Source: Sedimentisphaerales bacterium (GTDB lineage Bacteria > Planctomycetota > Phycisphaerae > Sedimentisphaerales > Anaerohalosphaeraceae). Taken from it: a stretch of 44,906 nucleotides of DNA. The position numbers and the translations under genes are program-made. The notes beneath the pieces are model-generated. The model saw only the letters and a program-made list of their open reading frames with translations, did no database searches and was not told the origin of the DNA. The stretch covers positions 1 to 44,906 of the forward strand of contig JANQGW010000085.1 of NCBI GenBank assembly GCA_028282905.1, given 5' to 3'. Below, one piece after another: positions 9,935 through 18,228 of this stretch. The first letter of the stretch is position 1; every line of letters starts with the position of its first letter.

Positions 9935-11671
9935 TTACTCGGTGCATGCCGAAGCGGGATACCGGCCGCACTCTAACCATACCGAGGCAATCACTGCAAA
10001 ATCCTCAAGGTTAACAACACAGTCTTCATTGAAGTCGTAAGCAGGAATCTCAAGACAGGCAACACTAATATCCGGAGCCAGCAGATACAAACCTGCGACT
10101 TCCAGACCGCTGAGCGGGTAATTGTAAATCCGGATATCATCCATTGAACCTGCATAAAGAGCGTCCGGCCAGTTGGATTTTCCGATGAAGTTACTGCTGC
10201 GTTCCAGAATAAGCGGAATCGCCGTTGTGCCGGTTTCAATCTTGGTGCCGTTTTTATATAGGGTGACATTTCCGGCGCCATCCATCGTAGCTGTAAACAT
10301 CTGCCAGACATCCAATTCGATCGTATCGGTCGCCGCTACAACACCGCCGCTGGTGCCACCGTTGTAAACCTCAAACGCCAGGTCATTGCTGCCTGCGCGG
10401 CGCATAAACAGGATGTTGTCGGACGCTGAACCATTTGCGAAATCCACAAATCGCTGCCAATTACCAACTGCCGTAGGTTTGCCCCACGCTGAGATAGTGA
10501 TGCCACCGGTGAAATCATCAAATCCGGCAGAAATCGTTGCATGATCATCATCACCATCAAGCACAAGGGCCTGACTAATCTTGCCGGTCTCATAAGTCGG
10601 GCTACCAACCGCCACACCATCATAACCGTTCACCGAATCAGTCAAGTCGCCTTCCAGTTCCCAGTGAGCAACCAGTTTGCCAACCCCAAGCTTTGCCATG
10701 TCGCTGTCGACGGCATTGCCGTTACTGACCTCGCATAAATAATACCCGAAATCAGCAGTCTGAATATTGCTGATTATCAACGAGTTACTATCGGATCCAG
10801 AGATATCGGCGTCATCAGTCAGAGTGACTTCATCACCAGTGACTGCCAAGTTAGGATCAAAGACCCACTGCCAGGTGAGTGTACCGCCAACAGGATCATC
10901 GGCATCAACCTTAAACTCAACCGTACCACCCACAGGCTTATTCGCATTAATCGGCTGAAGGGAAATATTCGGCGCCTGTGCTTCAGGGCCGTTATCAAAC
11001 GCCAGACCGCTCACAAAGATCTGACCGTTGTGCGCAATGATATTCCCAAGGGTCAATGTGAATTCATCCGCAGCACTATCCACGTCAAACACGACATAGG
11101 TCGTGTTACTGATGCCATTCTGACTCGTCGAAACGACATTGGGATCAATTCCATCATCCAGACCACAGGTCCAGCTCCTGTCAGAACCTTGGTCTTCAGT
11201 CAGAAGTACTGTTACACGGAATGGGCCGTCAGCGTCCACACGGTCAGAACGGGTAAATGTAATGTTCCAGGGAGTCCCGTCTTGCACTGTATCCCACATA
11301 ATTGGAGTACTGGTCAACGCGCCGCTGTCCGGGTCTTCAATCTGACCAGTATTGCCATTTCCGGACCAAATTCTAACTCCATTACCGTTGTTAACCGTAT
11401 ACCCAGAAATGTAAAACGGCAGCACAACTTCATTTCCTCCATATCCGGCAGTCGGATCATAAGTCGCATTGTAAATGCCATCGTTCAGGTTCAGGCCCCA
11501 AATGACATACCCGTCTGTACCATATTCATTGTCAGCTTCCAAAAGTGCGGCCGTTCGCCAATTTGACAGCGTCGTCGTGTCCTCTTGCCCGGAAATTCCT
11601 GCCTGAGCAACAGACACTACCAACAATGCCGCCACAGCTAAAAATATTAATTGTTTGCATCTTATCATCAT
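9935..11671 (-). CDS. Secreted Ig-like + LamG + dockerin-tag protein (paralogue 1)
   Basis: 578 residues with signal peptide MMIRCKQLIFLAVAALLVVSVAQA, preceded by AGGAG at good spacing. The first 200 residues form an unassigned beta-rich domain (GYVIWGLNLNDG, WNITFTRSDRV). An Ig-like domain follows (about 232-325, TWQWVFDPN and FGYYLCEVSNG). Next is a LamG domain (about 330-525, HWELEGDLTDSVNGYDG, DDIRIYNYPLSG), and last a C-terminal tag DFNEDCVVNLEDFAVIASVWLEC with Ca-binding-type acidic spacing. Signal peptides and C-termini are similar to those of the downstream gene, so the two are duplicates of one architecture. They lie between the FecR/ECF pair and the glycosidases. They are plausibly glycan-binding partners of the GH116/GH172 enzymes, but there is no direct proof of substrate. 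Confidence 0.82.
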   Translation of the reverse strand: MMIRCKQLIFLAVAALLVVSVAQAGISGQEDTTTLSNWRTAALLEADNEYGTDGYVIWGLNLNDGIYNATYDPTAGYGGNEVVLPFYISGYTVNNGNGVRIWSGNGNTGQIEDPDSGALTSTPIMWDTVQDGTPWNITFTRSDRVDADGPFRVTVLLTEDQGSDRSWTCGLDDGIDPNVVSTSQNGISNTTYVVFDVDSAADEFTLTLGNIIAHNGQIFVSGLAFDNGPEAQAPNISLQPINANKPVGGTVEFKVDADDPVGGTLTWQWVFDPNLAVTGDEVTLTDDADISGSDSNSLIISNIQTADFGYYLCEVSNGNAVDSDMAKLGVGKLVAHWELEGDLTDSVNGYDGVAVGSPTYETGKISQALVLDGDDDHATISAGFDDFTGGITISAWGKPTAVGNWQRFVDFANGSASDNILFMRRAGSNDLAFEVYNGGTSGGVVAATDTIELDVWQMFTATMDGAGNVTLYKNGTKIETGTTAIPLILERSSNFIGKSNWPDALYAGSMDDIRIYNYPLSGLEVAGLYLLAPDISVACLEIPAYDFNEDCVVNLEDFAVIASVWLECGRYPASACTE

Positions 11672-12051
11672 TTTTCTCCTGTAAAATAAAAGAAATCATT
11701 CTTTTCGCTGCCTTAAAAAGACAGCCCATAATAATCACACTGCTTGTATAGCACCAAAGTTACCAGCCCCCCAAATCACCAATTAAAATCATTATTATTT
11801 GCTTTTTCATCATCCGACTCCTTGATTAATGTCACATGGAAATTCGATAATCTCGCAACACACGAAATTATCAAATATTCCAAATTATTCATTAAATAGA
11901 AAATATTCTTCAAAGATTCATGTCATTAGAGCGCAGAAAAAGCCCACGACTCACCGGCGTTTCAGCGTCTTCCGTCCAAAGTAGAACACTGGTTCGCTTT
12001 TGCCTTAATACAAATCTATATCAATCAATTGTCTGGTTAGACAATTGAAGG
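11672..12051. other. Intergenic region between FecR and LamG genes
   Basis: 380 bp, AT-rich, without a coding frame I would support. It holds the hairpin at 12025-12048 just after the FecR stop. It should also contain the promoter and leader of the two LamG genes; long AT-rich stretches at 11790-11930 are candidates but no boxes are clear. Confidence 0.5.
12025..12048 (-). terminator. Hairpin immediately after the FecR gene
   Basis: TCAATTGTCT (12025-12034) pairs with AGACAATTGA (12039-12048) over a GGTT loop, a perfect 10-bp stem. On the minus strand it starts 4 nt after the FecR stop codon. No run of T follows, so it may act as an mRNA 3' stabiliser or a weak terminator. Confidence 0.45.
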
Positions 12052-13812
12052 CTACTTGTCTATCTCAGAATTCCATGTTTCCATGAAGTGTATTACCGGT
12101 TCGGCAAAGATACCCCAGTCAAAACCGTTATCCCCATCAGAATCGGTGACCACTAATGTCAAGAAACGATCAATCGCAGTCAATGGAACGTGTATCTTAT
12201 TAGGCGCACTGCCAATCTTCATCCCGAAGCTGCTGAATTTCGTCTGACCGTCCACCAGCACCCACATATCGGCAATGGGTTTATCATCCTGATTAAATCC
12301 AAAACTCGGATCATCCACGACAGTCTGACTGATTCCGCATAATGCCGTAAAATGTGTCATCTCGGCTTCGGGTATTGCTCGCCGAATGGCCTCAAGATCA
12401 AAAGTAATGCCCAGGTTGCCATGCATGTAAATCGCCGTCCGCTCTTTAGTTCCGTAAACGGTTCCATCAAGCATTATCTCAAGTTGTCTTGCCTCCCGCC
12501 CGGTATGACGCATCACTCCGCCATTCAGAGGATCGCCCCATGAATACCCCCCTGTATCGGGACAACCACTAAACAGGATACCGGTCGTGCTGATTTCAAC
12601 ATCTCCATTACCTCCATCCGGCACAAACACACAATCCACAAAATCCAGTGTGTCAGCGGCGATGACTCCAGGTACCCCGAGTTTTTTCAGATACGCAATC
12701 GTTCGGGGCGGCGTCACCTGCCCTGTTTCCAAATGCACGCCATATCCCTGTCGGCCGGTACCGAATCCGTTTCCGCCGCCGACAATATCGGCCAGGTTCA
12801 TATCTTCGCCCCGCCAGATAATGCCGGCTTTGGAGTTCATACCGCAAACAAAATCTCGATTTTTCAATGGAATTTCCTGAACCTGGCCGCTTTGTGTAAC
12901 AGCCTTAGCCTCGCCAGCAAGCAGTTCTAAACTGCTCTGCTTATCACCATTCGCTCCAGGGACCAGCGAAGCCTTTCCCTTAAACATGTGGACGTCAGTA
13001 CGCCCATCAAAATCAACCTTGACACCAAATTCCGTCCCCAAGTCAATCACTGTCGAGTTTGGTGTATGGACCGTAAAGCCGGTCGCCCTATCCGGAACTG
13101 AAGCAAAGAGTCGTCCGGAATGCAAAATCATCTTGTCAGGACTTACCAATTCAAAATTCGCCGGGCTTTCAATAATCACTTCTGCACCATAGTCGAATTC
13201 AATCTTAACCGTTCCTTTATGAAGCCATCGCCCCCCCTCATTATTCCACAACCGATCACCAATCGCAGCTGGATAATCACTGTTAGCCCACTCTGCACCA
13301 ACGCTGTCAGATATCATCGCCACAGAAGCAGCAGGCGGCGGTGCAATCTGTACATAAACTAGAACAAATACTAATGCCGCGATATAGAGGATTGCCGAAT
13401 ACAAAGAAAACTTGTTAATCACACGTGGAGATTTCTCGATTTTCAAAACCTTTACAGGCGCCTTTTCAGGCTTCGAAATTTCAATTTCAACTGCAGGCGC
13501 ATTCTTTTCGTCTTGTGCTAAAAGATTTAGTGCCATATCAAAATCCAACACCTGATTATCAAGCACATGCTCTTGTGAATCATCTAATACGTGATCAAGC
13601 AAAGAGCCTTTTCCAACGTCACTAACTTGCTGGAATTGGATTAACAAAGCCACAAAGGCATCCCGACAATGAGCATCCACTTTCAGCCGTTGCTGCAATT
13701 CATCATTTTCAGCTGAACTAATCGTGGCATCCAGATACTTAAATGCCAAGACGAAAAAACGCTCGTCATTATAATGGCTCAAAACTTCTTGTGGCGATCT
13801 AGAAGACTTCAT
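12052..13812 (-). CDS. FecR-domain transmembrane protein with NPCBM-like sensor, putative anti-sigma regulator
   Basis: 586 residues. The cytoplasmic N-terminus (about 1-130) resembles the sigma-binding part of FecR-like regulators of planctomycetes (DERFFVLAFKYLDATISSAE, LKVDAHCRDAFVALL). One membrane helix follows (about 136-155, LYSAILYIAALVFVLVYV). The FecR domain (about 200-300) shows HKGTVKIEFDYGAEVIIE, TPNSTVIDLGTEFGVKV and MFKGKASL. The C-terminal 140 residues resemble an NPCBM-type carbohydrate-binding module (MHGNLGITFDLEAI, ADMWVLVDGQ, LTLVVTDSDGDNGFDWGIF). The start codon overlaps the sigma factor stop by 4 nt (ATGA), indicating translational coupling. Inference: it senses a glycan or outer-membrane signal outside the cytoplasm and controls the partner ECF sigma factor. 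It lacks the signal-transduction contacts I could verify for true FecR. Confidence 0.85.
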   Translation of the reverse strand: MKSSRSPQEVLSHYNDERFFVLAFKYLDATISSAENDELQQRLKVDAHCRDAFVALLIQFQQVSDVGKGSLLDHVLDDSQEHVLDNQVLDFDMALNLLAQDEKNAPAVEIEISKPEKAPVKVLKIEKSPRVINKFSLYSAILYIAALVFVLVYVQIAPPPAASVAMISDSVGAEWANSDYPAAIGDRLWNNEGGRWLHKGTVKIEFDYGAEVIIESPANFELVSPDKMILHSGRLFASVPDRATGFTVHTPNSTVIDLGTEFGVKVDFDGRTDVHMFKGKASLVPGANGDKQSSLELLAGEAKAVTQSGQVQEIPLKNRDFVCGMNSKAGIIWRGEDMNLADIVGGGNGFGTGRQGYGVHLETGQVTPPRTIAYLKKLGVPGVIAADTLDFVDCVFVPDGGNGDVEISTTGILFSGCPDTGGYSWGDPLNGGVMRHTGREARQLEIMLDGTVYGTKERTAIYMHGNLGITFDLEAIRRAIPEAEMTHFTALCGISQTVVDDPSFGFNQDDKPIADMWVLVDGQTKFSSFGMKIGSAPNKIHVPLTAIDRFLTLVVTDSDGDNGFDWGIFAEPVIHFMETWNSEIDK

Positions 13813-14333
13813 AACTCACTGATTTCTCGGGATTGTTTTCTTTGAATGCATTCAGCTAACTTCCGATGAATACGCGATAATCCAACATAGACAGCATTCA
13901 GCTTCATATCCAACATTTCTGCAATGGTATTTCCGCGTAAACCTTCATAGTATTTTAATTTCACCATACTTCTGGCTTTCGGAGACAACTTGCCCAAACA
14001 GGTTATCAAACGATCCTGAAGCTTCGGTTGTAGGTGATCAAATTGCTGCCAATGTGGCTCAAGCCGTTCAATAATCTCCGTATCAAATTTGACTCGACTT
14101 CGAGCCTTGGTACGAATTGCCTTCAGACTTTCATTCCGTGCCGCAACACGTAACCATGCCATCAAATGATCCCTATTTTTAATCGAATCACATTTCTGAT
14201 AAGCTACCACCGAAATATCTTGGAATATATCTTCCGCTATCTCATTATTGCCAACGAGAAAGACGATATAGGCCATAATAGTTGTCTTTTGGCTTATTAG
14301 TGTCCGAATAAGTTCTTCTGTTGAAATTGACAT
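13809..14333 (-). CDS. ECF-family RNA polymerase sigma factor
   Basis: 174 residues from the ATG at 14333 (MSISTEELIRTLI); a longer frame to 14384 has a basic tract not found in the family. Sigma region 2 is seen at about 20-80 (IVFLVGNNEIAEDIFQDI, HLMAWLRVAARN), matching the DxxQxxF-type core-binding motif. Region 4 lies at about 118-170 (LSPKARSMVKLKYYEGLRGNTIAEML, NAVYVGLSRIHRKLAECI), a helix-turn-helix for the -35 element. The short length and absence of regions 1 and 3 place it in the ECF group, close to the sigma-70 subfamily common in Rhodopirellula and Verrucomicrobia. It overlaps the FecR gene by 4 nt. The pair starts the carbohydrate gene run, so it probably drives that locus and its own promoter. 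Confidence 0.9.
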   Translation of the reverse strand: MSISTEELIRTLISQKTTIMAYIVFLVGNNEIAEDIFQDISVVAYQKCDSIKNRDHLMAWLRVAARNESLKAIRTKARSRVKFDTEIIERLEPHWQQFDHLQPKLQDRLITCLGKLSPKARSMVKLKYYEGLRGNTIAEMLDMKLNAVYVGLSRIHRKLAECIQRKQSREISEL

Positions 14334-14784
14334 TCTGATCCCAAGAGAAAAATACGTTCTATTTCTACGCTTATATACTCCCACTAAAACTTAAAACTGT
14401 ACAAATATTTTTACAAAAACAAACTTAACTTATTATCAACTTGCAACTTCGTCTATTTTGAAGTACAAGAAATATTAGTATCGAGCTTTCACGATGAGAT
14501 CACACAAAAACACCTATTCTACACAAAAGAGAACCATTTGCACCAATAGATAGAGCAGACTTGTGGCGTTTTCAAAAAAGTTCTAAAAAAAGAACGAAAA
14601 AATCATGCTTAACACTCTGTGAAAAAATGCTTCCCCTTTGATTCTTGCCCTGCCACCATCTGCTTACATTGACTTATTTAACAATCCCAGCCATTGAGCC
14701 ATATTTTAACTTCCTAGATCAAAAACTCATCTTATAAGGATAAGTCGGGATTTAGAATTATGGTGTTGTAGACACAGATTGCAG

Positions 14785-14808
14785 AAAAAATCCGGGCAAT
14801 CCGCCCGG
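14785..14808 (-). terminator. Rho-independent terminator
   Basis: On the minus strand CCGGGC, loop GGATT, GCCCGG is followed directly by ATTTTTT (plus-strand A-run at 14785-14790; stem halves 14792-14797 and 14803-14808). This is a textbook intrinsic terminator. No open reading frame of normal size ends near it on the minus strand, so its transcript is unknown. Confidence 0.75.
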
Positions 14809-15001
14809 CTCGAAAAACTTCAAATTTCATTTATCAACTATTAAGTTTACGCCAGTCGTGAGCCATCAAATTTCTCTATTTCTATGCTGTTTAGCTAATA
14901 TACTCGTTAGTTTGACAGCCTTAAAGCATAAAAGTCATCAATGCGAAAATCTGTGATGTAACCCAATTTGCAATATCAAGCCACCCTTTTCCTCAAAATA
15001 G

Positions 15002-15027
15002 GCCGTTTGGCGAAAACGTCAAACGGC
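15002..15027. other. Strong intergenic hairpin
   Basis: GCCGTTTG (15002-15009) pairs with CAAACGGC (15020-15027), extended inward by a G-T, C-G and G-C pair to an AAAA loop, giving an 11-bp stem. Only weak T-tracts flank it on either strand (TTAATCTTTT on plus, CTATTTTG on minus). It may be the terminator of the YibE/F transcript or part of a structured RNA. Confidence 0.45.
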
Positions 15028-15345
15028 TTAATCTTTTCTATGCAAACACTTACATCGCTAACATACCAGTTCGATATTTTTTCACTGGAACGTCTACCGA
15101 ATTGGCTTGAAACCAGAATTTTCTGAATTATTGGGCCGATATCAACGACTTTCTTCAGTTCGAATCTCCTTAACTCATTGTCGCTGTGACTGAAGCAACT
15201 ATGTGGTATGTTCTTGAAATATCAGTTTTCCAAAGTGAAATCGAATTCTATTACAACACAGCATTATAACAATCATATCGCATTAATAAAGAAGATGTTG
15301 CATAAGCAGTATTTGATAACAAAAATTAAATTACAACTCAGATCC

Positions 15346-16485
15346 TTAAAACAACTTAAGATATTTTCTCCCGATTTTCTTGTGATGGGGGAAATGAAAA
15401 ACAAATGCGCCAATCAATGCCGTAAAGGGAGCCACCGCGACCAAGCCGAAACTTCCAACAAAAATATTTAAAATCTCTGCGGCAACATAATTCACATTAA
15501 AAAACTGGCACAGCGGTGTGCCCTGGCCCATATAAAACATCAGCATCGCAGTATAGCCGCCGGAATAGGCCAGCAGCAGTGTGGTCGTCATCGTTCCGAT
15601 CACCGAGCGGCCAATACGCAGACCGGACATCATGTGCTGCCAGCAGCCGATGTCCCGCTTGCGTTCCATTATCTCATGCATAGACGCGGAAATATCCATC
15701 GCCAGATCCATTACCGCTCCGGAACAGGCGATGATAATGCCGCTGACAAAAATCTTCGTCAGGTCCAGATGTGGAAATCCCGCATACAGCAGCGTCTCGG
15801 AAAACGGCCGGACTGCCCCGTGGATGTAAAACAAATCGGAGAAAATCACTGCCAAAACACAGGCAAAGATAAGACCGGAAAACGAGCCCAAAAAAGTGAC
15901 CACGCCTTTCTTATTCAGTCCGCCTACCAGAAAACTCACAGACGCCGTTAAAAATCCCACAATCAGGATAGCCACGGGATACGGATGAACATTTTTCAGA
16001 AACAGCGGTATCAGAATTTTCCAGATGGCCAGCGCCGCAAACACAAACGACAACATCGCCTTAAAACCGGTCCAACCGGCCACGGAAACCAGGAATACCG
16101 CAAACAGTCCCGCCAGCAGCAGCTCCAACTCCAGTCGATAATGGCCTCGGGTATAACCGGTTGTCGCCTCGCCCCTGTAACGGTATTCCACCAGCACCTT
16201 TTCATCAACCCGGTGGACTTCATCAAACTCCATTTTTCCCTGCAACTGATTGATGGCCTTGATGACCATGCCTTTGTGCGGCCCGCTCAACAGCTTAATG
16301 TCAAGCATCTGTGTGCCGACCTGAATCAGCGTAAATCGCTGAAAGTCCTCATTGTCCGTCGCCAGAACGACGGCCTTGGCGTGGATGGAATCACTCACCT
16401 TGGCTTTTTCAAATCCGGTCGGCCAGAAGAAAAGCACAACGCAACAAATGAAAAACACCGCGACGATAACAATATCTCTATTCAA
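15346..16485 (-). CDS. YibE/F-family multi-pass membrane protein
   Basis: 379 residues if started at TTG 16485, which has AAGGGG six nt upstream. The in-frame extension to 16557 is rejected because it reads through the alkaline phosphatase terminator hairpin. The protein starts with a membrane helix (about 3-21, DIVIVAVFFICCVVLFF). A soluble beta domain of about 90 residues follows, containing VLATDNEDFQRFTLIQVG. Then come about seven further helices with the YibE/F marks SFSGLIFACVLAVIF, IIACSGAVMDLAMDISASMHEI and GRSVIGTMTTTLLLAYSGG. YibE/F proteins are bacterial inner-membrane proteins of unproven transport function. It is the last gene after the phosphatase but separated from it by a terminator, so expression may be independent or attenuated. 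Confidence 0.85.
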   Translation of the reverse strand: MNRDIVIVAVFFICCVVLFFWPTGFEKAKVSDSIHAKAVVLATDNEDFQRFTLIQVGTQMLDIKLLSGPHKGMVIKAINQLQGKMEFDEVHRVDEKVLVEYRYRGEATTGYTRGHYRLELELLLAGLFAVFLVSVAGWTGFKAMLSFVFAALAIWKILIPLFLKNVHPYPVAILIVGFLTASVSFLVGGLNKKGVVTFLGSFSGLIFACVLAVIFSDLFYIHGAVRPFSETLLYAGFPHLDLTKIFVSGIIIACSGAVMDLAMDISASMHEIMERKRDIGCWQHMMSGLRIGRSVIGTMTTTLLLAYSGGYTAMLMFYMGQGTPLCQFFNVNYVAAEILNIFVGSFGLVAVAPFTALIGAFVFHFPHHKKIGRKYLKLF

Positions 16486-16507
16486 TATAAACCCCTTTAC
16501 GACATAG

Positions 16508-16546
16508 AAAAAAGGGGCAAAAGCCTTACGACAGACTTTCGCCCCT
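16508..16546 (-). terminator. Rho-independent terminator of the alkaline phosphatase gene
   Basis: On the minus strand, about 30 nt after the phosphatase stop, AGGGGC (16541-16546) pairs with GCCCCT (16513-16518). The stem is extended by GAAAG/CTTTT-type pairs after one mismatch, around a 12-nt loop, and followed by TTTTTT (16508-16513). It ends only about 22 nt before the proposed TTG start of the YibE/F gene. Confidence 0.8.
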
Positions 16547-16576
16547 CTGTTAAACAATCAAACAATGAACAAGCAA

Positions 16577-18148
16577 TTAGTTGTTCAGGTTCAGACGCAT
16601 GGCCTGAGCAATTCTCTTGGCAACTTCCGTGTTTTCATATTTGCCGTCAAAACGATAAGCTTCACGACCCTGTGCGAATACCGGGACCGGTACGCCTGTG
16701 TGGCTGTAAGAGGTGAAGACAAACCCTGACAGATTATTCATAATGTGTGTGCATGTGACGGTAAACGGTTCGTAGTATGAACCATAGAGAATCTTGTCTT
16801 CTTCCTGACGTCCTTCAGAACCGAAACCGCCCATTGTCTTATCATATGCTTCTTCGAGTTTCTGCTGCTGGAAAACGCTCAGGTCATCATAGATCAGACC
16901 GAATGCAGCCAGCATCTTGTCTTTGATGTCATCGTTCATATCTGTCGCGTTATCCCAGTCAGTAACACCAAAAGCAGCCTTATGCTCAGACATCAATGTC
17001 CAATCAAACTTTTCGTACGACATGGTCTGGTTGTCCAGAATTTCGTAAGCGGTATGGTATCCGGTTCCGGCAAAACCCAGTGTCAAACCGCCACATTCGT
17101 GGTCACCGGTGACAACGATCAGTGTATCTTTCGGGTGCTGATTGTAGAACTCAATCGCTTCTGCAATGGCTTCGTCGAATGCAATTGTATCTTCGATAGC
17201 TGCCTTGGCGTCATTGGCGTGGCAAGCCCAGTCAATCTTGCCGGCTTCAACCATCATGAAGAAACCTTTCGGATTGTCCAGCAGGCGAATGCCTTCGGCG
17301 GTGTACTCAGCCAGCGAAACGTCGGCTTCGTCACGATCCATTTCATACGGCAGTGCCCAGCTGCCATCCAGGTAATCCTTGCTGTAAGCAAAAACCTTCC
17401 GGCCAGGAACCTGATTCATCAGGTCGGTTTTGTTGGTGATAACCACATAACCGTTGTCCCTGGCATACTGAACCGGGTCGTTTTCGGGGGTTGCGTTCGG
17501 GTCTGCAACACCGGCTTTGTTACCGGCATAGTAACGCTTGCCATTCTTGATGCGTTCGCCCTTCATTCCGCCACCGGCGAAGTAGTCAAAACCGCTGTCG
17601 GTCAGATCGTTGGCGATGTCCCAGTAGTAGCCGCGTTCGGCTTCATGAGCATAGAAGCAAGCTGGAGTGGCGTGGTCGATGGAAACGCTTGAAACAACAC
17701 CAACCTTCATGCCTTTGGCTTTGGCCAGTTCAGAAATCGTCGTATAGTCGACGCTCTTGGTTGAATCCATGGCAATGGCGCCAATCGAGGTCTTTTCACC
17801 ACAGGCCAGTGCGGTGGCCGAAGCCGCCGAACCGGTGATAAAACGGTTGTCCGCATAACTCATCTGAAGACCAACCACCGGCAGCGAACTCATGTTCAGC
17901 AAAGAAACGCCAGCGCTTCCCAGACTGTTTTCGCCCAGATCGCCATCCGGGTCATCCGGCTGAGCGGATTGTGCCAGGTACGCTTCGGTTGCATGAATCT
18001 GCGGCGAGGCCATGCCGTCACCAATAAACAGGAATACATACTTGGCGCCGCGATAACGCTGGAAACGGCGTGCCTGTGCGGTTCCTGCAATCATGCCGAC
18101 CAAGGCCAGACAGATCACAACCTTTTTCAAAAGACTCAATTTACACAT
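16577..18148 (-). CDS. Secreted alkaline phosphatase (PhoA superfamily)
   Basis: 523 residues from ATG 18148 (AAGGAG upstream), with signal peptide KKVVICLALVGMIAGTAQA. It hydrolyses phosphate monoesters outside the cytoplasm using two Zn and one Mg or similar ions. Family motifs are complete. FLFIGDGM holds the metal Asp44, and TGSAASATALACG holds the nucleophile Ser107 (Gly replaces the Asp that precedes Ser in E. coli PhoA, common in this branch). Also present are SSVSIDHATPACFYAH, FFMMVEAGKIDWACHANDA and VVTGDHECGGLTL with metal-binding Asp and His, and the C-terminal SYSHTGVPVPVFAQG. It lies 80 bp after a PEP-CTERM protein gene on the same strand and ends in a strong terminator. A phosphate-starvation response is likely, but I see no clear Pho box. 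Confidence 0.93.
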   Translation of the reverse strand: MCKLSLLKKVVICLALVGMIAGTAQARRFQRYRGAKYVFLFIGDGMASPQIHATEAYLAQSAQPDDPDGDLGENSLGSAGVSLLNMSSLPVVGLQMSYADNRFITGSAASATALACGEKTSIGAIAMDSTKSVDYTTISELAKAKGMKVGVVSSVSIDHATPACFYAHEAERGYYWDIANDLTDSGFDYFAGGGMKGERIKNGKRYYAGNKAGVADPNATPENDPVQYARDNGYVVITNKTDLMNQVPGRKVFAYSKDYLDGSWALPYEMDRDEADVSLAEYTAEGIRLLDNPKGFFMMVEAGKIDWACHANDAKAAIEDTIAFDEAIAEAIEFYNQHPKDTLIVVTGDHECGGLTLGFAGTGYHTAYEILDNQTMSYEKFDWTLMSEHKAAFGVTDWDNATDMNDDIKDKMLAAFGLIYDDLSVFQQQKLEEAYDKTMGGFGSEGRQEEDKILYGSYYEPFTVTCTHIMNNLSGFVFTSYSHTGVPVPVFAQGREAYRFDGKYENTEVAKRIAQAMRLNLNN

Positions 18149-18190
18149 TTTCTTCTCCTTGAAAAATATCTTTTGGTTAACACTCAGCAA

Positions 18191-18205
18191 CTCGCACGGT
18201 GCGAG
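18191..18205. promoter_or_regulatory. Perfect 15-bp palindrome upstream of the phosphatase gene
   Basis: CTCGCAC-G-GTGCGAG is a perfect 7-1-7 inverted repeat in the 80-bp gap between the PEP-CTERM gene and the phosphatase start, 43 nt ahead of the ATG. No T-run follows on the minus strand, so a terminator is unlikely. It could be an operator or a short leader hairpin. Confidence 0.4.
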
Positions 18206-18228
18206 TACTGTTATTACCTTAACAGAAA

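Larger units (their letters stand above)
14334..15345. other. Long intergenic region with two strong hairpins
   Basis: About 1 kb without a supportable protein gene; the reading frames are short and full of stops. It must hold the promoter of the ECF-FecR pair in its left 150 bp. Further right are a rho-independent terminator read on the minus strand (14785-14808) and a GC-rich hairpin (15002-15027), listed separately. The gene that would supply transcripts to these, YibE/F, ends at 15346, 320-540 nt upstream. So either it has a very long 3' UTR or a non-coding RNA lies between. Confidence 0.5.

Noticed and set aside
15208-15471. An 87-codon plus-strand frame overlapping the end of YibE/F
   Set aside because: No ribosome site, low-complexity Lys/Asn-rich translation, and it overlaps a real gene on the other strand.
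16486-16557. N-terminal extension of the YibE/F frame
   Set aside because: It reads through the phosphatase terminator hairpin and gives a basic, non-membrane extension; the TTG at 16485 has the ribosome site.
15985-17692. Long plus-strand frames opposite the YibE/F and alkaline phosphatase genes
   Set aside because: Both are shadows of well-supported genes; their translations have shadow-type composition and no motifs.
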